Notes under the pieces: generated by a model
Told to the model about the DNA's origin: nothing
Seen by the model: the letters and a program-made list of their open reading frames with translations, nothing else
The model's database searches: none
Source of the DNA: Candidatus Adiutrix sp.
GTDB taxonomy: Bacteria; Desulfobacterota; Desulfarculia; Adiutricales; Adiutricaceae
Direction: 5' to 3'
Length of the DNA: 8,085 nt
Assembly (NCBI GenBank): GCA_031273445.1
Contig: JAISRV010000242.1
Coordinates: 1 to 8,085, forward strand
Program-made: the position numbers and the translations under genes
Part shown: positions 1 through 6,212 of the stretch, piece after piece
How the letters are laid out: each line of letters begins with the position of its first letter
Numbering within the stretch: the stretch's first letter is position 1

Positions 1-77
1 TTGGTGGTCACCGGCTTGAGGGCTTTTCCGTAAATAAGGTCATCGGGATTGGAGATAGCTAGGCTGTTGTACTTCAT
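1..77 (-). CDS. Methanol:corrinoid methyltransferase (MtaB)-like protein, N-terminal fragment
   Basis: Only the first 25 codons are present; the rest lies beyond the left edge. The peptide begins MKYNSLAISNPDDLIYGKAL and continues KPVTT. From memory this matches the start of MtaB-type proteins, which carry a Y-x-S-[LM]-A motif, then N-x-[DE]-[DE], a [FY]G and a PV. Such enzymes move a methyl group from methanol or a similar methylated compound to the cobalt of a corrinoid protein in the cytoplasm. The start is well supported: GAGGTGA lies 4 bases upstream, and the ATG overlaps the stop of the preceding gene as ATGA, implying translational coupling. A G3E GTPase in the same operon fits a metal- or corrinoid-dependent enzyme. 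With so little sequence the substrate cannot be assigned, and another methyltransferase subfamily is possible. Confidence 0.55.
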   Translation of the reverse strand, partial: MKYNSLAISNPDDLIYGKALKPVTT

Positions 78-562
78 AAGCTCACCTCATAAGGTTTGAT
101 GGGTTTAAGGTTTTTATGATCCGGAGCCCGGCCGGACATGAAGCCCGGCAGGGCCGCGGTCAGGCTCTGGTTGAGAAGCCGGCTCAGTTCGCCTTCGTCG
201 TAATTATAGACGATGGCGGCGACGGAAACTTTAAAATCCGAAGCCGGGGCCTGGGGTTGAAAATCGAATGCCTTTATTTCAGGCTGGTCGCGAACCACCG
301 ACAAGCCCACGCCGCCTCCGGCCGAAAAAGAGACATAGGCCTTGATATGCCCGACAAAACCGCCCTCGGCCCTGACGGTCCGGGCCAGTTCCGCCAGACG
401 CCCCGCGAGGCGGCCCAAAACCTCGCCGTTGTCCAGGCCGGCCGGCCCGACCCGGACGGAGCGGGACACGGAGGCCACGGCCGGCGTCATAGTCATGCGC
501 CCGGCGCCTGACGCCCGGCCCGGCGCCCCGGTCTCCGCGGGATCTGATTCATGAACAAACAT
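74..562 (-). CDS. Conserved-looking protein of unknown function (162 aa) between a G3E GTPase and a methyltransferase-like gene
   Basis: I do not recognise this family. The first ~40 residues are rich in Gly, Ala, Ser and Pro and look disordered. Residues 43–66 form a likely amphipathic helix. Residues 69–91 (GFVGHIKAYVSFSAGGGVGL core) and 109–123 (DFKVSVAAIVYNYDE) look like beta strands, followed by a helix at 124–140. No signal peptide, membrane helix or Cys motif is seen, so it is probably cytosolic. The start is supported by AAAGGTGG 7 bases upstream. It overlaps the GTPase gene by 14 bases and the next gene by ATGA, so all three are probably made together. The neighbouring GTPase has only the GTP-binding domain, so this protein may act as a detached partner of it; that is inference. 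Internal Met codons at 23 and 25 lack a good ribosome site. Confidence 0.72.
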   Translation of the reverse strand: MFVHESDPAETGAPGRASGAGRMTMTPAVASVSRSVRVGPAGLDNGEVLGRLAGRLAELARTVRAEGGFVGHIKAYVSFSAGGGVGLSVVRDQPEIKAFDFQPQAPASDFKVSVAAIVYNYDEGELSRLLNQSLTAALPGFMSGRAPDHKNLKPIKPYEVSL

Positions 563-1145
563 TTTCGACCACCTTTCCCCAAAGAGCGCTAAGTTCGTCT
601 TTGGCCGCTGAAATTCTGCAACAGGGTTTTTCGCTTATGGCTCTGATCTCCTCCTCCGCCCGGGCCAGTTCGTCCGGGGCCGCGGCATCGGCCTTGTTCA
701 GCAGAATAAGGTCGGCCTTCTCCATCTGGGTTGAAATAAGCATGGGCATATTTTCCATCAATTCGTCCCAACGCTGGGCGTCGGCCAGAACAATGCTGAA
801 GGGGCGAAGCCCGGGGCCGCTCCGGGCGATCACATCGACGATAGTCTGATGGGCCAGGCCGCTGGCCTCGATCAGAAGCCACTGGGGGTTCAGGTCGGCG
901 CGTATTTCCTCAATGGCGCCCGCCAGCTGGCCGGAGAGGCTGCAGCAGATGCAGCCCGAGGTAAGGTCGCGGACTTCGTAATTGGTTTCCTGCAAAAGAA
1001 GGCCGTCGACATTGGCCGCGCCGATTTCGTTTTCAATGATGACGATGGATTTAGGGGCCAGGCCGGCGCTGAGATAACGGGCCAGGCTGATTAGGACCGT
1101 GGTTTTGCCGGAGCCGAAAAACCCTGTGATCAGGATGAGGCGCAT
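549..1145 (-). CDS. Short G3E-family (CobW/P47K-type) GTPase, putative metallochaperone
   Basis: The protein has 198 residues from the chosen ATG. Walker A is GFFGSGKTT at residues 9–17, the switch region carries ENEIG at 38–42, the family metal-site motif CICC is at 65–68, LIEASGLA is at 91–98, and the guanine-specificity motif NKAD is at 150–153. These define the G3E GTPases, which deliver metals or activate metalloenzymes; CobW itself is linked to cobalt and cobalamin. Typical CobW/COG0523 proteins exceed 300 residues because of a C-terminal domain; here the protein ends soon after the GTPase core. An in-frame ATG at 1256 would add 37 residues, but they do not resemble the family and would cover the likely promoter. 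The ATG at 1145 follows a purine-rich AGAAAGAGAG and places Walker A at the normal distance from the N-terminus. First gene of the operon; a role in maturing the downstream methyltransferase is inferred. Confidence 0.88.
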   Translation of the reverse strand: MRLILITGFFGSGKTTVLISLARYLSAGLAPKSIVIIENEIGAANVDGLLLQETNYEVRDLTSGCICCSLSGQLAGAIEEIRADLNPQWLLIEASGLAHQTIVDVIARSGPGLRPFSIVLADAQRWDELMENMPMLISTQMEKADLILLNKADAAAPDELARAEEEIRAISEKPCCRISAAKDELSALWGKVVENVCS

Positions 1146-1180
1146 GTCAGGCTCTCTTTCTGCGGGAGCGAACCCTCGTC

Positions 1181-1196
1181 TCTTATAGTCATCTAT
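1181..1196 (-). promoter_or_regulatory. Operator-like box, promoter-downstream copy
   Basis: Plus-strand TCTTATAGTCATCTAT is identical to 1245–1260. Inside is a dyad, ATAG-N4-CTAT, as expected for a dimeric regulator's site. It falls just downstream of the predicted transcription start, where a bound protein would block polymerase. The identity of the regulator is unknown. Confidence 0.5.
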
Positions 1197-1209
1197 ATGC
1201 ATTGATCTG

Positions 1210-1238
1210 TTTATAGCATCTTTTTTCACAAAATGCAA
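1210..1238 (-). promoter_or_regulatory. Sigma-70-type promoter of the GTPase/methyltransferase operon
   Basis: On the minus strand TTGCAT (1238–1233) is followed by a 17-base spacer and TATAAA (1215–1210). A TGC immediately before it gives an extended -10. Transcription would start near 1203, leaving a leader of about 58 bases before the GTPase ATG. The -35 is weak (three of six consensus bases), but the extended -10 compensates. The promoter lies between two identical 16-bp boxes, suggesting control by a DNA-binding protein. Confidence 0.6.
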
Positions 1239-1244
1239 GAGTAT

Positions 1245-1260
1245 TCTTATAGTCATCTAT
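1245..1260 (-). promoter_or_regulatory. Operator-like box, promoter-upstream copy
   Basis: This is an exact copy of the 1181–1196 box, offset by 64 bp, close to six helical turns, so the two sites should lie on the same DNA face. It sits just upstream of the -35 hexamer. The pair could support looping repression, or activation from the upstream site with repression from the downstream one. Confidence 0.5.
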
Positions 1261-1295
1261 CCCTATTTTAAAACATCAGCTTCCACCGAAATTCC

Positions 1296-1344
1296 GCTAT
1301 TGGCCTGCGCGATTAGTTCATTATAACCACGAAAGGCCAATAGC
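1296..1344. repeat. 11-bp perfect inverted repeat in the divergent intergenic region
   Basis: GCTATTGGCCT at 1296–1306 is the exact reverse complement of AGGCCAATAGC at 1334–1344, separated by 27 bases. No T-run follows on either strand, so it is not a typical terminator. It lies in the ~280-base gene-free stretch between two divergent operons. It may be a regulator site or a structured leader, or it may be a decayed element. Confidence 0.45.
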
Positions 1345-1388
1345 CAGACGTGAGAGCGGCTGGCCGACAGTGCAAATGTATAATTTTA

Positions 1389-1417
1389 TTGAAAATATCA
1401 TTTTCAAGAAAATTTTC
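1389..1417. promoter_or_regulatory. AT-rich dyad cluster, possible regulator site
   Basis: TTGAAAAT-ATC-ATTTTCAA (1389–1407) is a perfect 8-bp inverted repeat with a 3-base centre. It is followed directly by the palindrome GAAAATTTTC (1408–1417). The first dyad resembles Fur-type and other winged-helix operators in composition, but its spacing differs from the Fur consensus. The rest of 1261–1540 shows no gene; GGAGG at 1417–1421 has no start codon after it. Confidence 0.4.
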
Positions 1418-1471
1418 GGAGGTTAATTTCGGCCCTGCTTTGAGGGAGGGAATTAACCGCACAGTCCGCTA

Positions 1472-1499
1472 TTGACTAATTCATTTTAGACCTTATATT
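1472..1499 (+). promoter_or_regulatory. Sigma-70-type promoter of the dnaJ operon
   Basis: TTGACT (1472–1477) is followed by a 16-base spacer and TATATT (1494–1499), each five of six matches to consensus. Transcription would start near 1506, about 35 bases before the first ATG. The -35 overlaps TCCGCTATTG (1465–1474), also found at 1293–1302. No CIRCE repeat is visible, and no clear heat-shock sigma-factor promoter was recognised. Confidence 0.6.
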
Positions 1500-1540
1500 T
1501 ATATGTCAAAAATACGCCTTGCTATATTAAGGAGAACAAA

Positions 1541-1885
1541 ATGTCGAAATCCTTGAACACTTGGGAAGGCCGCCGGGCTCTCACCGACAACGCCTCCGCC
1601 GGCGCGGAAACGCTGAAAAAGGCCGCGCGGGAACTGATGGAAATAAATCTGCTTTCCGACGCGGCGGATTTTTTCAAGCGGGCCGGCGACGACGAAGGTT
1701 TGCATGAAATCATTAATCAAGCCGTGCGGGAAGGGAATTTTTTCATTTTCAAGGAAGCTTCTTCAAAACTTTCTTCGAGCCTGAAGGATCGCGCCAAACT
1801 TGAGGCCCTGATGGAAACGGCCGAAAACAATGGGCAGATGCTTTATCTGGAACAGGCCGAACGCTATCTGAAGGATTATTTATGA
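1541..1885 (+). CDS. Small helical protein of unknown function, coupled to DnaJ (114 aa)
   Basis: I do not recognise a named family. The protein is predicted to be almost entirely alpha-helical. Residues ~23–50 ([20 protein letters not shown] and onward) and ~50–80 have the A/L/F spacing of helix-turn-helix repeats like TPR or Sel1 units. A third helical stretch, ~83–112, ends in ERYLKDYL. There is no signal peptide, membrane helix or Cys. The start is supported by AAGGAG 6 bases upstream. Its TGA overlaps the dnaJ ATG as ATGA, so the two proteins should be made in a fixed ratio. I recall small unannotated genes before dnaJ in some Desulfovibrio-type genomes but cannot check. A chaperone-associated role is inferred from position alone. 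Confidence 0.8.
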   Translation: MSKSLNTWEGRRALTDNASAGAETLKKAARELMEINLLSDAADFFKRAGDDEGLHEIINQAVREGNFFIFKEASSKLSSSLKDRAKLEALMETAENNGQMLYLEQAERYLKDYL

Positions 1886-3009
1886 GCGCGAAAATATGCT
1901 ACTACGAGGTGCTTGGCGTCGACCGCCAAGCCGACGGTTCCGCCATAAAAAAAGCCTATCGAGCTTTGGCTTTGAAACACCATCCCGACCGTAACCCCGG
2001 CGACAGCGTGGCTGAAGCTAAATTTAAAGAAGCGGCCGAGGCGTATGAGGTTTTGAGCGACCCCGAAAAGCGCCGCCTTTACGATCAATATGGTCATGAG
2101 GGCCTCAATAACGCCGGCTTTCAAGGCGGCTTTCAGGATTTCGGCGATATTTTTTCCGCTTTCGGGAATATTTTCCAGGATTTATTTTCCAACGGCGGCG
2201 GCGGCGGACAGAGCCGCCCCAGGCGCGGCCGCGATCTGGTTCACCGGGCCGTAATTGAATTTACAGAGGCCTTTTCAGGAACAACGCTGGAATTGAACCT
2301 GCCCCGGGAGGAAACCTGTTCCGTCTGCGACGGCACGGGTTCAAAGAGCCGCCGCCGCTCCACCTGCCAGCACTGCGGCGGCCAGGGCCAGGTCTATCAG
2401 GGCCGCGGCTTCATCCGCATGGCCGCCACCTGCCCGGTCTGCCGCGGCGCGGGCTCCATCGTCACTGACCCCTGTGACGAATGCCGCGGCCAGGGGCGTC
2501 TGGCGCGCCATAAAAAACTTTCCGTCAAGATTCCGGCCGGCGTCGACACCGGCGTCCGTATGCGTGTGAACGGCGAGGGCGAAGGCGGCTACAATGGCGG
2601 CCCGGCCGGCGACCTGTATATAGAACTGGCCGTTCGCCACCATGAACATTTCAGCCGCGAAGATAATCATGTGCTTTTGGAACGCAAAATCGATCTGGTC
2701 ACGGCGGCTCTGGGCGCTGAAATAGAAGTGCCCACGGTCACCGGCGAAATAAAAACCCTCAAAATCCCGGCCGGCTCTCAAAACGGAAAACTGTTGCGCC
2801 TGCCGGGCTTGGGCTTCCGTAACCCTGTCGGCGGCGGCACGGGCGATCTTATAGTCTCGCTCATGGTCACTACGCCTGAAGATCTGACCGAACGCCAGGA
2901 GGAACTGTTAAGGGAGTTTGCGGCCCTGGAAGACGAAAAAAAAGGAGAATCCTCCTTAAGGCGCCTGGCCAAAAAAGCCGGCCGAAAACTGAAAAAAGCT
3001 CTGGGGTGA
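1882..3009 (+). CDS. dnaJ: Chaperone protein DnaJ (Hsp40), type I
   Basis: DnaJ is a cytosolic co-chaperone that binds unfolded proteins and stimulates the ATPase of DnaK. At 375 residues it has the usual length. The J domain (about 6–70) contains the HPD motif at 34–36 that contacts DnaK. A short Gly/Phe-rich linker follows (75–109, with GGGGG at 105–109). Four CxxCxGxG zinc motifs begin at C146, C162, C184 and C198, giving two zinc centres. C-terminal substrate-binding domains follow, and the end is unusually basic ([17 protein letters not shown]). All key residues are intact. The start ATG overlaps the stop of the preceding 114-residue gene. Neither dnaK nor grpE is adjacent, so the gene sits apart from the common dnaK–dnaJ arrangement. 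Confidence 0.97.
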   Translation: MSAKICYYEVLGVDRQADGSAIKKAYRALALKHHPDRNPGDSVAEAKFKEAAEAYEVLSDPEKRRLYDQYGHEGLNNAGFQGGFQDFGDIFSAFGNIFQDLFSNGGGGGQSRPRRGRDLVHRAVIEFTEAFSGTTLELNLPREETCSVCDGTGSKSRRRSTCQHCGGQGQVYQGRGFIRMAATCPVCRGAGSIVTDPCDECRGQGRLARHKKLSVKIPAGVDTGVRMRVNGEGEGGYNGGPAGDLYIELAVRHHEHFSREDNHVLLERKIDLVTAALGAEIEVPTVTGEIKTLKIPAGSQNGKLLRLPGLGFRNPVGGGTGDLIVSLMVTTPEDLTERQEELLREFAALEDEKKGESSLRRLAKKAGRKLKKALG

Positions 3010-3013
3010 GTCT

Positions 3014-3496
3014 GTGGTCGGGAAACTCACTCACCTCGACCGAAAAGGCGAGGCCAATATGGTCGATGTCGGGCGCAAGCCCGATACGGAACGCATAGCT
3101 GTGGCCGCCGCCTCAATTCACATGGCTGAGGAGACGCTGGCGGCCATCGTCGGCGAGTCGGCCCCCAAAGGCGATGTGCTGGCCGCCGCGCGCCTGGCCG
3201 GCATTATGGCCGCCAAGCGCACGGCGGAGTTGATTCCCCTGTGCCATTGTCTATTACTGACCAGCGTCAAGGTGAATCTGGAGCCCCGCCTCGGCGCCGG
3301 CCGCATCGACATCCTGGCCACGGCCAAAACCAACGGCCCCACCGGCGTGGAAATGGAAGCGCTGACGGCCGCCACTGTGGCCGCCCTCACCATTTACGAC
3401 ATGGCCAAAGCCATAGACAGAGGCATGGTCGTCACCGACGTAAAACTGATCATGAAAGACGGCGGCCGGAGTGGCCTGTTCGAACGGGGCAAATAA
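3014..3496 (+). CDS. moaC: Cyclic pyranopterin monophosphate synthase MoaC (molybdenum cofactor biosynthesis)
   Basis: MoaC converts the MoaA product, 3',8-cyclo-7,8-dihydro-GTP, to cyclic pyranopterin monophosphate, the first stable intermediate of molybdopterin synthesis. The 160 residues match the E. coli protein from [16 protein letters not shown] at the N-terminus to the C-terminal GGRSGLF. Counterparts of E. coli K51, H77, E112, E114, D128 and K131 are present as K52, H78, E113, E115, D129 and K132. One small difference is LCHCL where E. coli has LCHPL. The start is GTG, 4 bases after the dnaJ stop; GGGGTGAG covering that stop serves as ribosome site, so coupling with dnaJ is likely. 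No other moa gene is nearby. It implies a molybdenum or tungsten enzyme, such as formate dehydrogenase, elsewhere in the genome. Confidence 0.95.
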   Translation: MVGKLTHLDRKGEANMVDVGRKPDTERIAVAAASIHMAEETLAAIVGESAPKGDVLAAARLAGIMAAKRTAELIPLCHCLLLTSVKVNLEPRLGAGRIDILATAKTNGPTGVEMEALTAATVAALTIYDMAKAIDRGMVVTDVKLIMKDGGRSGLFERGK

Positions 3497-3499
3497 CGA

Positions 3500-3532
3500 C
3501 CCGGCGGAGAGCGGGCTAACGCGTTCGCCGGG
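3500..3532 (+). other. Stem-loop between moaC and the secreted-protein gene
   Basis: CCCGGCG (3500–3506) pairs with CGCCGGG (3526–3532) across a 19-base loop. No T-run follows, so it is not a standard terminator. The ribosome site GGAGG (3535–3539) begins two bases after the stem. The fold could stabilise the mRNA end or tune translation of the next gene. Confidence 0.35.
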
Positions 3533-3545
3533 CTGGAGGTTGAAT

Positions 3546-3977
3546 ATGGCAAAAAAAATATCCGTCCTGATCGTGGCTTTGGCCCTGTGTTCGACCCTCT
3601 GGCACCCGGCCTGGGCCGCTCCTCGGGAATTCAGCAGATTCAAAGTGGACGTGCCCGACGGCTGGACGGCCGCCGAAGCCGGCAACACCGTGAATATGAC
3701 CGCCAATGACGGCTCGTCCTTCGTTTCCATCAGTCTTGATTCTTTACAGGGTAAAATGATGGAAGAAGCCGCCAAAGCCTGCGCCGGGCGGCTCAACGGC
3801 TCTCCGCCGCGTTTCGACAGTTATGTGGACGGCTACATTTTCACCTTCAAAAATGAAAAAGGCCTTGACGCGACCGCCGTCGTGATCGGCGGAGACAATG
3901 AATACTTTCTGGTCACCATGGCCGGCGCCAAACAGGCCCGGCTGGACGGCATTCTGTCTTCCCTGATCGGGAAATAG
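3546..3977 (+). CDS. Small secreted (periplasmic) protein of unknown function
   Basis: The protein has 143 residues. A Sec signal peptide is clear: MAKK, a hydrophobic core ISVLIVALALCSTLW, then AWA before a likely cut at residue 24/25. The Cys at 15 is preceded by Leu and does not make a lipobox. The mature part begins PREFSRFKVDVPDGWTAAEA, an F-x-V-x-[VI]-P-x-x-W pattern common in small periplasmic PsbP/DcrB-like domains. Alternating strands follow (VNMTANDGSSFVSISLDS; YIFTFKNEKGLDATAVVIGG; EYFLVTMAG). An amphipathic helix closes the protein. The ATG is chosen because GGAGG lies 6 bases upstream; an upstream in-frame start would extend into moaC and bury the signal peptide. It follows moaC by 49 bases and is probably the last gene of the operon. 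Confidence 0.8.
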   Translation: MAKKISVLIVALALCSTLWHPAWAAPREFSRFKVDVPDGWTAAEAGNTVNMTANDGSSFVSISLDSLQGKMMEEAAKACAGRLNGSPPRFDSYVDGYIFTFKNEKGLDATAVVIGGDNEYFLVTMAGAKQARLDGILSSLIGK

Positions 3978-3979
3978 GC

Positions 3980-4052
3980 CGCGGCGCAATCATGACCGCC
4001 TGTTTTTGCCGCCCTCCGGCCGCCTGGGCGTCATGATAAAATCCGCGCCGCG
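3980..4052. repeat. Long nested inverted repeat between convergent operons
   Basis: The outer arms CGCGGCGC (3980–3987) and GCGCCGCG (4045–4052) are perfect complements. Inner arms ATCATGAC (3989–3996) and GTCATGAT (4030–4037) are also perfect and extend with a bulge through GCC/GGC. A small GCCG/CGGC hairpin (4008–4011, 4017–4020) caps the rod. It starts two bases after the secreted-protein stop. No U-run follows, so it is not textbook, but it may slow or stop transcripts from both converging operons. The remaining sequence to 4205 holds no recognisable gene or clear terminator for the ABC-F gene. Confidence 0.5.
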
Positions 4053-4205
4053 TCGGCTCGGCCTGTAAACCCGTAAAGAGAGTTTTTGCAAAGCGGGCCA
4101 GTGGGTCAAAATCTGAACGTCTGACCGTGGTTTTGATTAAATTATTTTTACACAATCCCTAAATCAACAGCCAAGCCATGACAGCGGCTAACTATCGCCT
4201 GAAAT

Positions 4206-6212
4206 TCACTCATCGACCAACTCGTCCAGAGCCGTCATGGCCTCTTCCCAGCTTTTTTCCAGCGCCAGAGCTTCTTCCGTCAGGCTCTGAAACTCCAGAT
4301 TCAACTTTTTTGCCCTGTCGGCGTCCTGATAAGTGGCCGGGTCGGCCAGCTTTTCCCCCAACTCGTTTTTGCGTGCGGCGATCGCCGCCAGCCTGATCTC
4401 CGCGGCTGATATTTTTTCCGTCAGGGGCCGCCGCCTGGCGGCCAGCCGGCCTCGGTTCAGCGCCTCTTTTTTACGCGATTCCTTACGGGTCGCCTCCAGG
4501 CGCGCCGCGTTTTCCGGCGACTTGATTTCTTCGAGCCGGGAAAACGCTTCCGGCCCGGGATGTTTCTGCTTCCTATCGCCGGCAGGGCCTATAGCCCACA
4601 TCGTCTGATAGTCGTCATAGTCGCCGGGGAAGACCTCAAGGCGGCCGTTTTCGATCACGCCCACGGAGGTGGCGAGGCAGTTTATGAAGTGGCGGTCGTG
4701 GCTTATGAGAACCATAGTGCCGCTGTAATTTGAAAGCGCGTCTTCCAGCATCTGGCGTCCTGGAATATCAAGGTGGTTGGTGGGCTCGTCCAGGAGCAGA
4801 AGGTTCGGGGCGATCAGCATGATGCGGGCCAGGGCCAGACGCGCTTTTTCTCCGCCTGAGAGCACCGCCGCTTTTTTAAAGACGTCTTCGCCGGAAAACA
4901 TGAAGCCGCCTAGAACAGAGCGCAGAGCCCCCTGACCCAGGTCGCCGGCCACGGCGGCCAGCTCTTCCAGAACCGTATTCTCCGGATTCAGGCTATCCAT
5001 CTGGAATTGGGCGAAATAACCTGTATTTACGCCCTGGCCCAGCTTCAAGCCGCCGGAGGTGACGGGCTCAAGGCCGGCCAGCATTTTTAGAAGCGTGGAT
5101 TTGCCACGCCCGTTGGGGCCTATCAGGGCCAGGCGGTCGCCGCGTCTTAAGCGGAGGTTCAGTTCGCGATACACTTCCACGGGGCCATAGCTTTTGGCGA
5201 TGTCGCATAATTCAGCCACCGTGTCCGGACCGCGGGCCGGTTTCGGCAACCTGAAATTGAAGGTTTGCTCTTCCATGCTTTCAGGGGCGGCCAGCTTATC
5301 CATCTTTTCCAGCATTTTGACCCGGCTTTGGGCCCGGCGTGCGGTGGAAGCCCGCACCTTGTTCCGCTCAATGAACTTTTCCAGTTGTTTGATGCGATCC
5401 TGTTGATTCTCAAAGGCCGCTGCTTCAGTTAAGAGGCGCTGCTCCTTTTCCGCCAGAAAGTTGTCGTAATTGCCGATATAACTGTGAGCTTTGCCCTGGC
5501 GCACTTCTATGACTTTCTGAACCACGTTGTTCAGGAAAACGCGGTCGTGGGAAACGAGCAGTAACGCGGAGGAGGAAGTTTTCAAATACGATTCCAACCA
5601 CAGAAGGCTGTCGATATCCAGGTGGTTGGTGGGTTCGTCGAGCACCAGAAGGTCCGGCCCGGCCAGAAGCAGCCTGGCCAGAACGCCGCGCATGATCCAG
5701 CCGCCGGAAAATTCGGCTACGTCGCGTCCAAAATCTTTTTCTTCGAAGCCCAGTCCGGAGAGAATCTTCTTGGCCGACGACTCCTTTTCCCAGCCGCCCA
5801 GCGATTCAAAAAGATGCAGCAGGCGGCCCTGCCGCTCGGCCAGCTCCATAAGCTCAACCGGCGAGGCGCCGGCGGCGCTTTTGTTCGCCAATTCACTGTT
5901 GACCAGATTCAATTCGCTCTCAACCTTACGGAATTCTTCAGCCGTGTTCATAACCATATCCAAAAGGGCCAGGCCGCGCTGCCCGGCTATTTCCTGCGGC
6001 AGGTAGCCTATGCGCAGCCCTTTGGCTCTGGTCAGGGTTCCGGAGTCCGGCCCTTCCTGTTCCATGATTAGACGGATAATAGTGGTTTTGCCCGCGCCGT
6101 TGCGGCCCACCAGGCCAACCCTTTCTCCGGCGTTGATCGACAGGGTCACTCCGGCGAGAACATCCTGGCGGCCGTAAAAACGGGTCACGTCTGAAAAACT
6201 TATCAAGGCCAT
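4206..6212 (-). CDS. ABC-F family ATPase, YheS/Uup-like
   Basis: This cytosolic protein has two ATP-binding cassettes and no membrane segment. ABC-F proteins bind the ribosome and help with stalled or difficult translation; some relatives give antibiotic protection. In the 668 residues, cassette 1 has Walker A GRNGAGKTT (36–44), signature FSGGW (168–172) and Walker B LLVLDEPTNHLD (188–199). The linker contains ARRAQSRVKMLEKM (291–304), very like the E. coli YheS linker. Cassette 2 has GPNGRGKST (365–373), LSGGE (451–455) and LLLLDEPTNHLD (471–482). A charged coiled-coil tail (about 555–668) also resembles YheS. All catalytic residues look intact. The start has GGGGA 9 bases upstream; a TATTAT/TATAAC stretch at ~6232–6243 could be the -10, with no clear -35. 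It is a single gene converging on the dnaJ operon. A housekeeping role is more likely than resistance. Confidence 0.93.
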   Translation of the reverse strand: MALISFSDVTRFYGRQDVLAGVTLSINAGERVGLVGRNGAGKTTIIRLIMEQEGPDSGTLTRAKGLRIGYLPQEIAGQRGLALLDMVMNTAEEFRKVESELNLVNSELANKSAAGASPVELMELAERQGRLLHLFESLGGWEKESSAKKILSGLGFEEKDFGRDVAEFSGGWIMRGVLARLLLAGPDLLVLDEPTNHLDIDSLLWLESYLKTSSSALLLVSHDRVFLNNVVQKVIEVRQGKAHSYIGNYDNFLAEKEQRLLTEAAAFENQQDRIKQLEKFIERNKVRASTARRAQSRVKMLEKMDKLAAPESMEEQTFNFRLPKPARGPDTVAELCDIAKSYGPVEVYRELNLRLRRGDRLALIGPNGRGKSTLLKMLAGLEPVTSGGLKLGQGVNTGYFAQFQMDSLNPENTVLEELAAVAGDLGQGALRSVLGGFMFSGEDVFKKAAVLSGGEKARLALARIMLIAPNLLLLDEPTNHLDIPGRQMLEDALSNYSGTMVLISHDRHFINCLATSVGVIENGRLEVFPGDYDDYQTMWAIGPAGDRKQKHPGPEAFSRLEEIKSPENAARLEATRKESRKKEALNRGRLAARRRPLTEKISAAEIRLAAIAARKNELGEKLADPATYQDADRAKKLNLEFQSLTEEALALEKSWEEAMTALDELVDE

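Noticed and set aside
116..511. Plus-strand open frame of 131 codons
   Set aside because: Antisense to the 162-aa gene; no ribosome site and composition of a GC-rich shadow frame.
1146..1256. 37-residue N-terminal extension of the G3E GTPase
   Set aside because: The extension does not resemble the family, would cover the promoter and one operator box, and the internal ATG gives the standard N-terminus MRLILITGFFGSGKTT.
1389..1407. Fur box
   Set aside because: The dyad has a 3-base centre and lacks the GATAAT-type units, so a Fur assignment is not supported.
2341..2781. Minus-strand open frame of 146 codons inside dnaJ
   Set aside because: Shadow of the dnaJ zinc-finger and C-terminal coding sequence; low-complexity Ala-rich translation.
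2848..2856. CTTATAGTC, a partial match to the 16-bp operator box
   Set aside because: Only 9 bases match and it lies inside dnaJ coding sequence; consistent with chance.
3254..3796. Minus-strand open frame of 180 codons across moaC and the secreted-protein gene
   Set aside because: Antisense to two well-supported genes, with no recognisable domain.
5527..6071. Plus-strand open frames inside the ABC-F gene
   Set aside because: Antisense shadows of conserved ATPase motifs.
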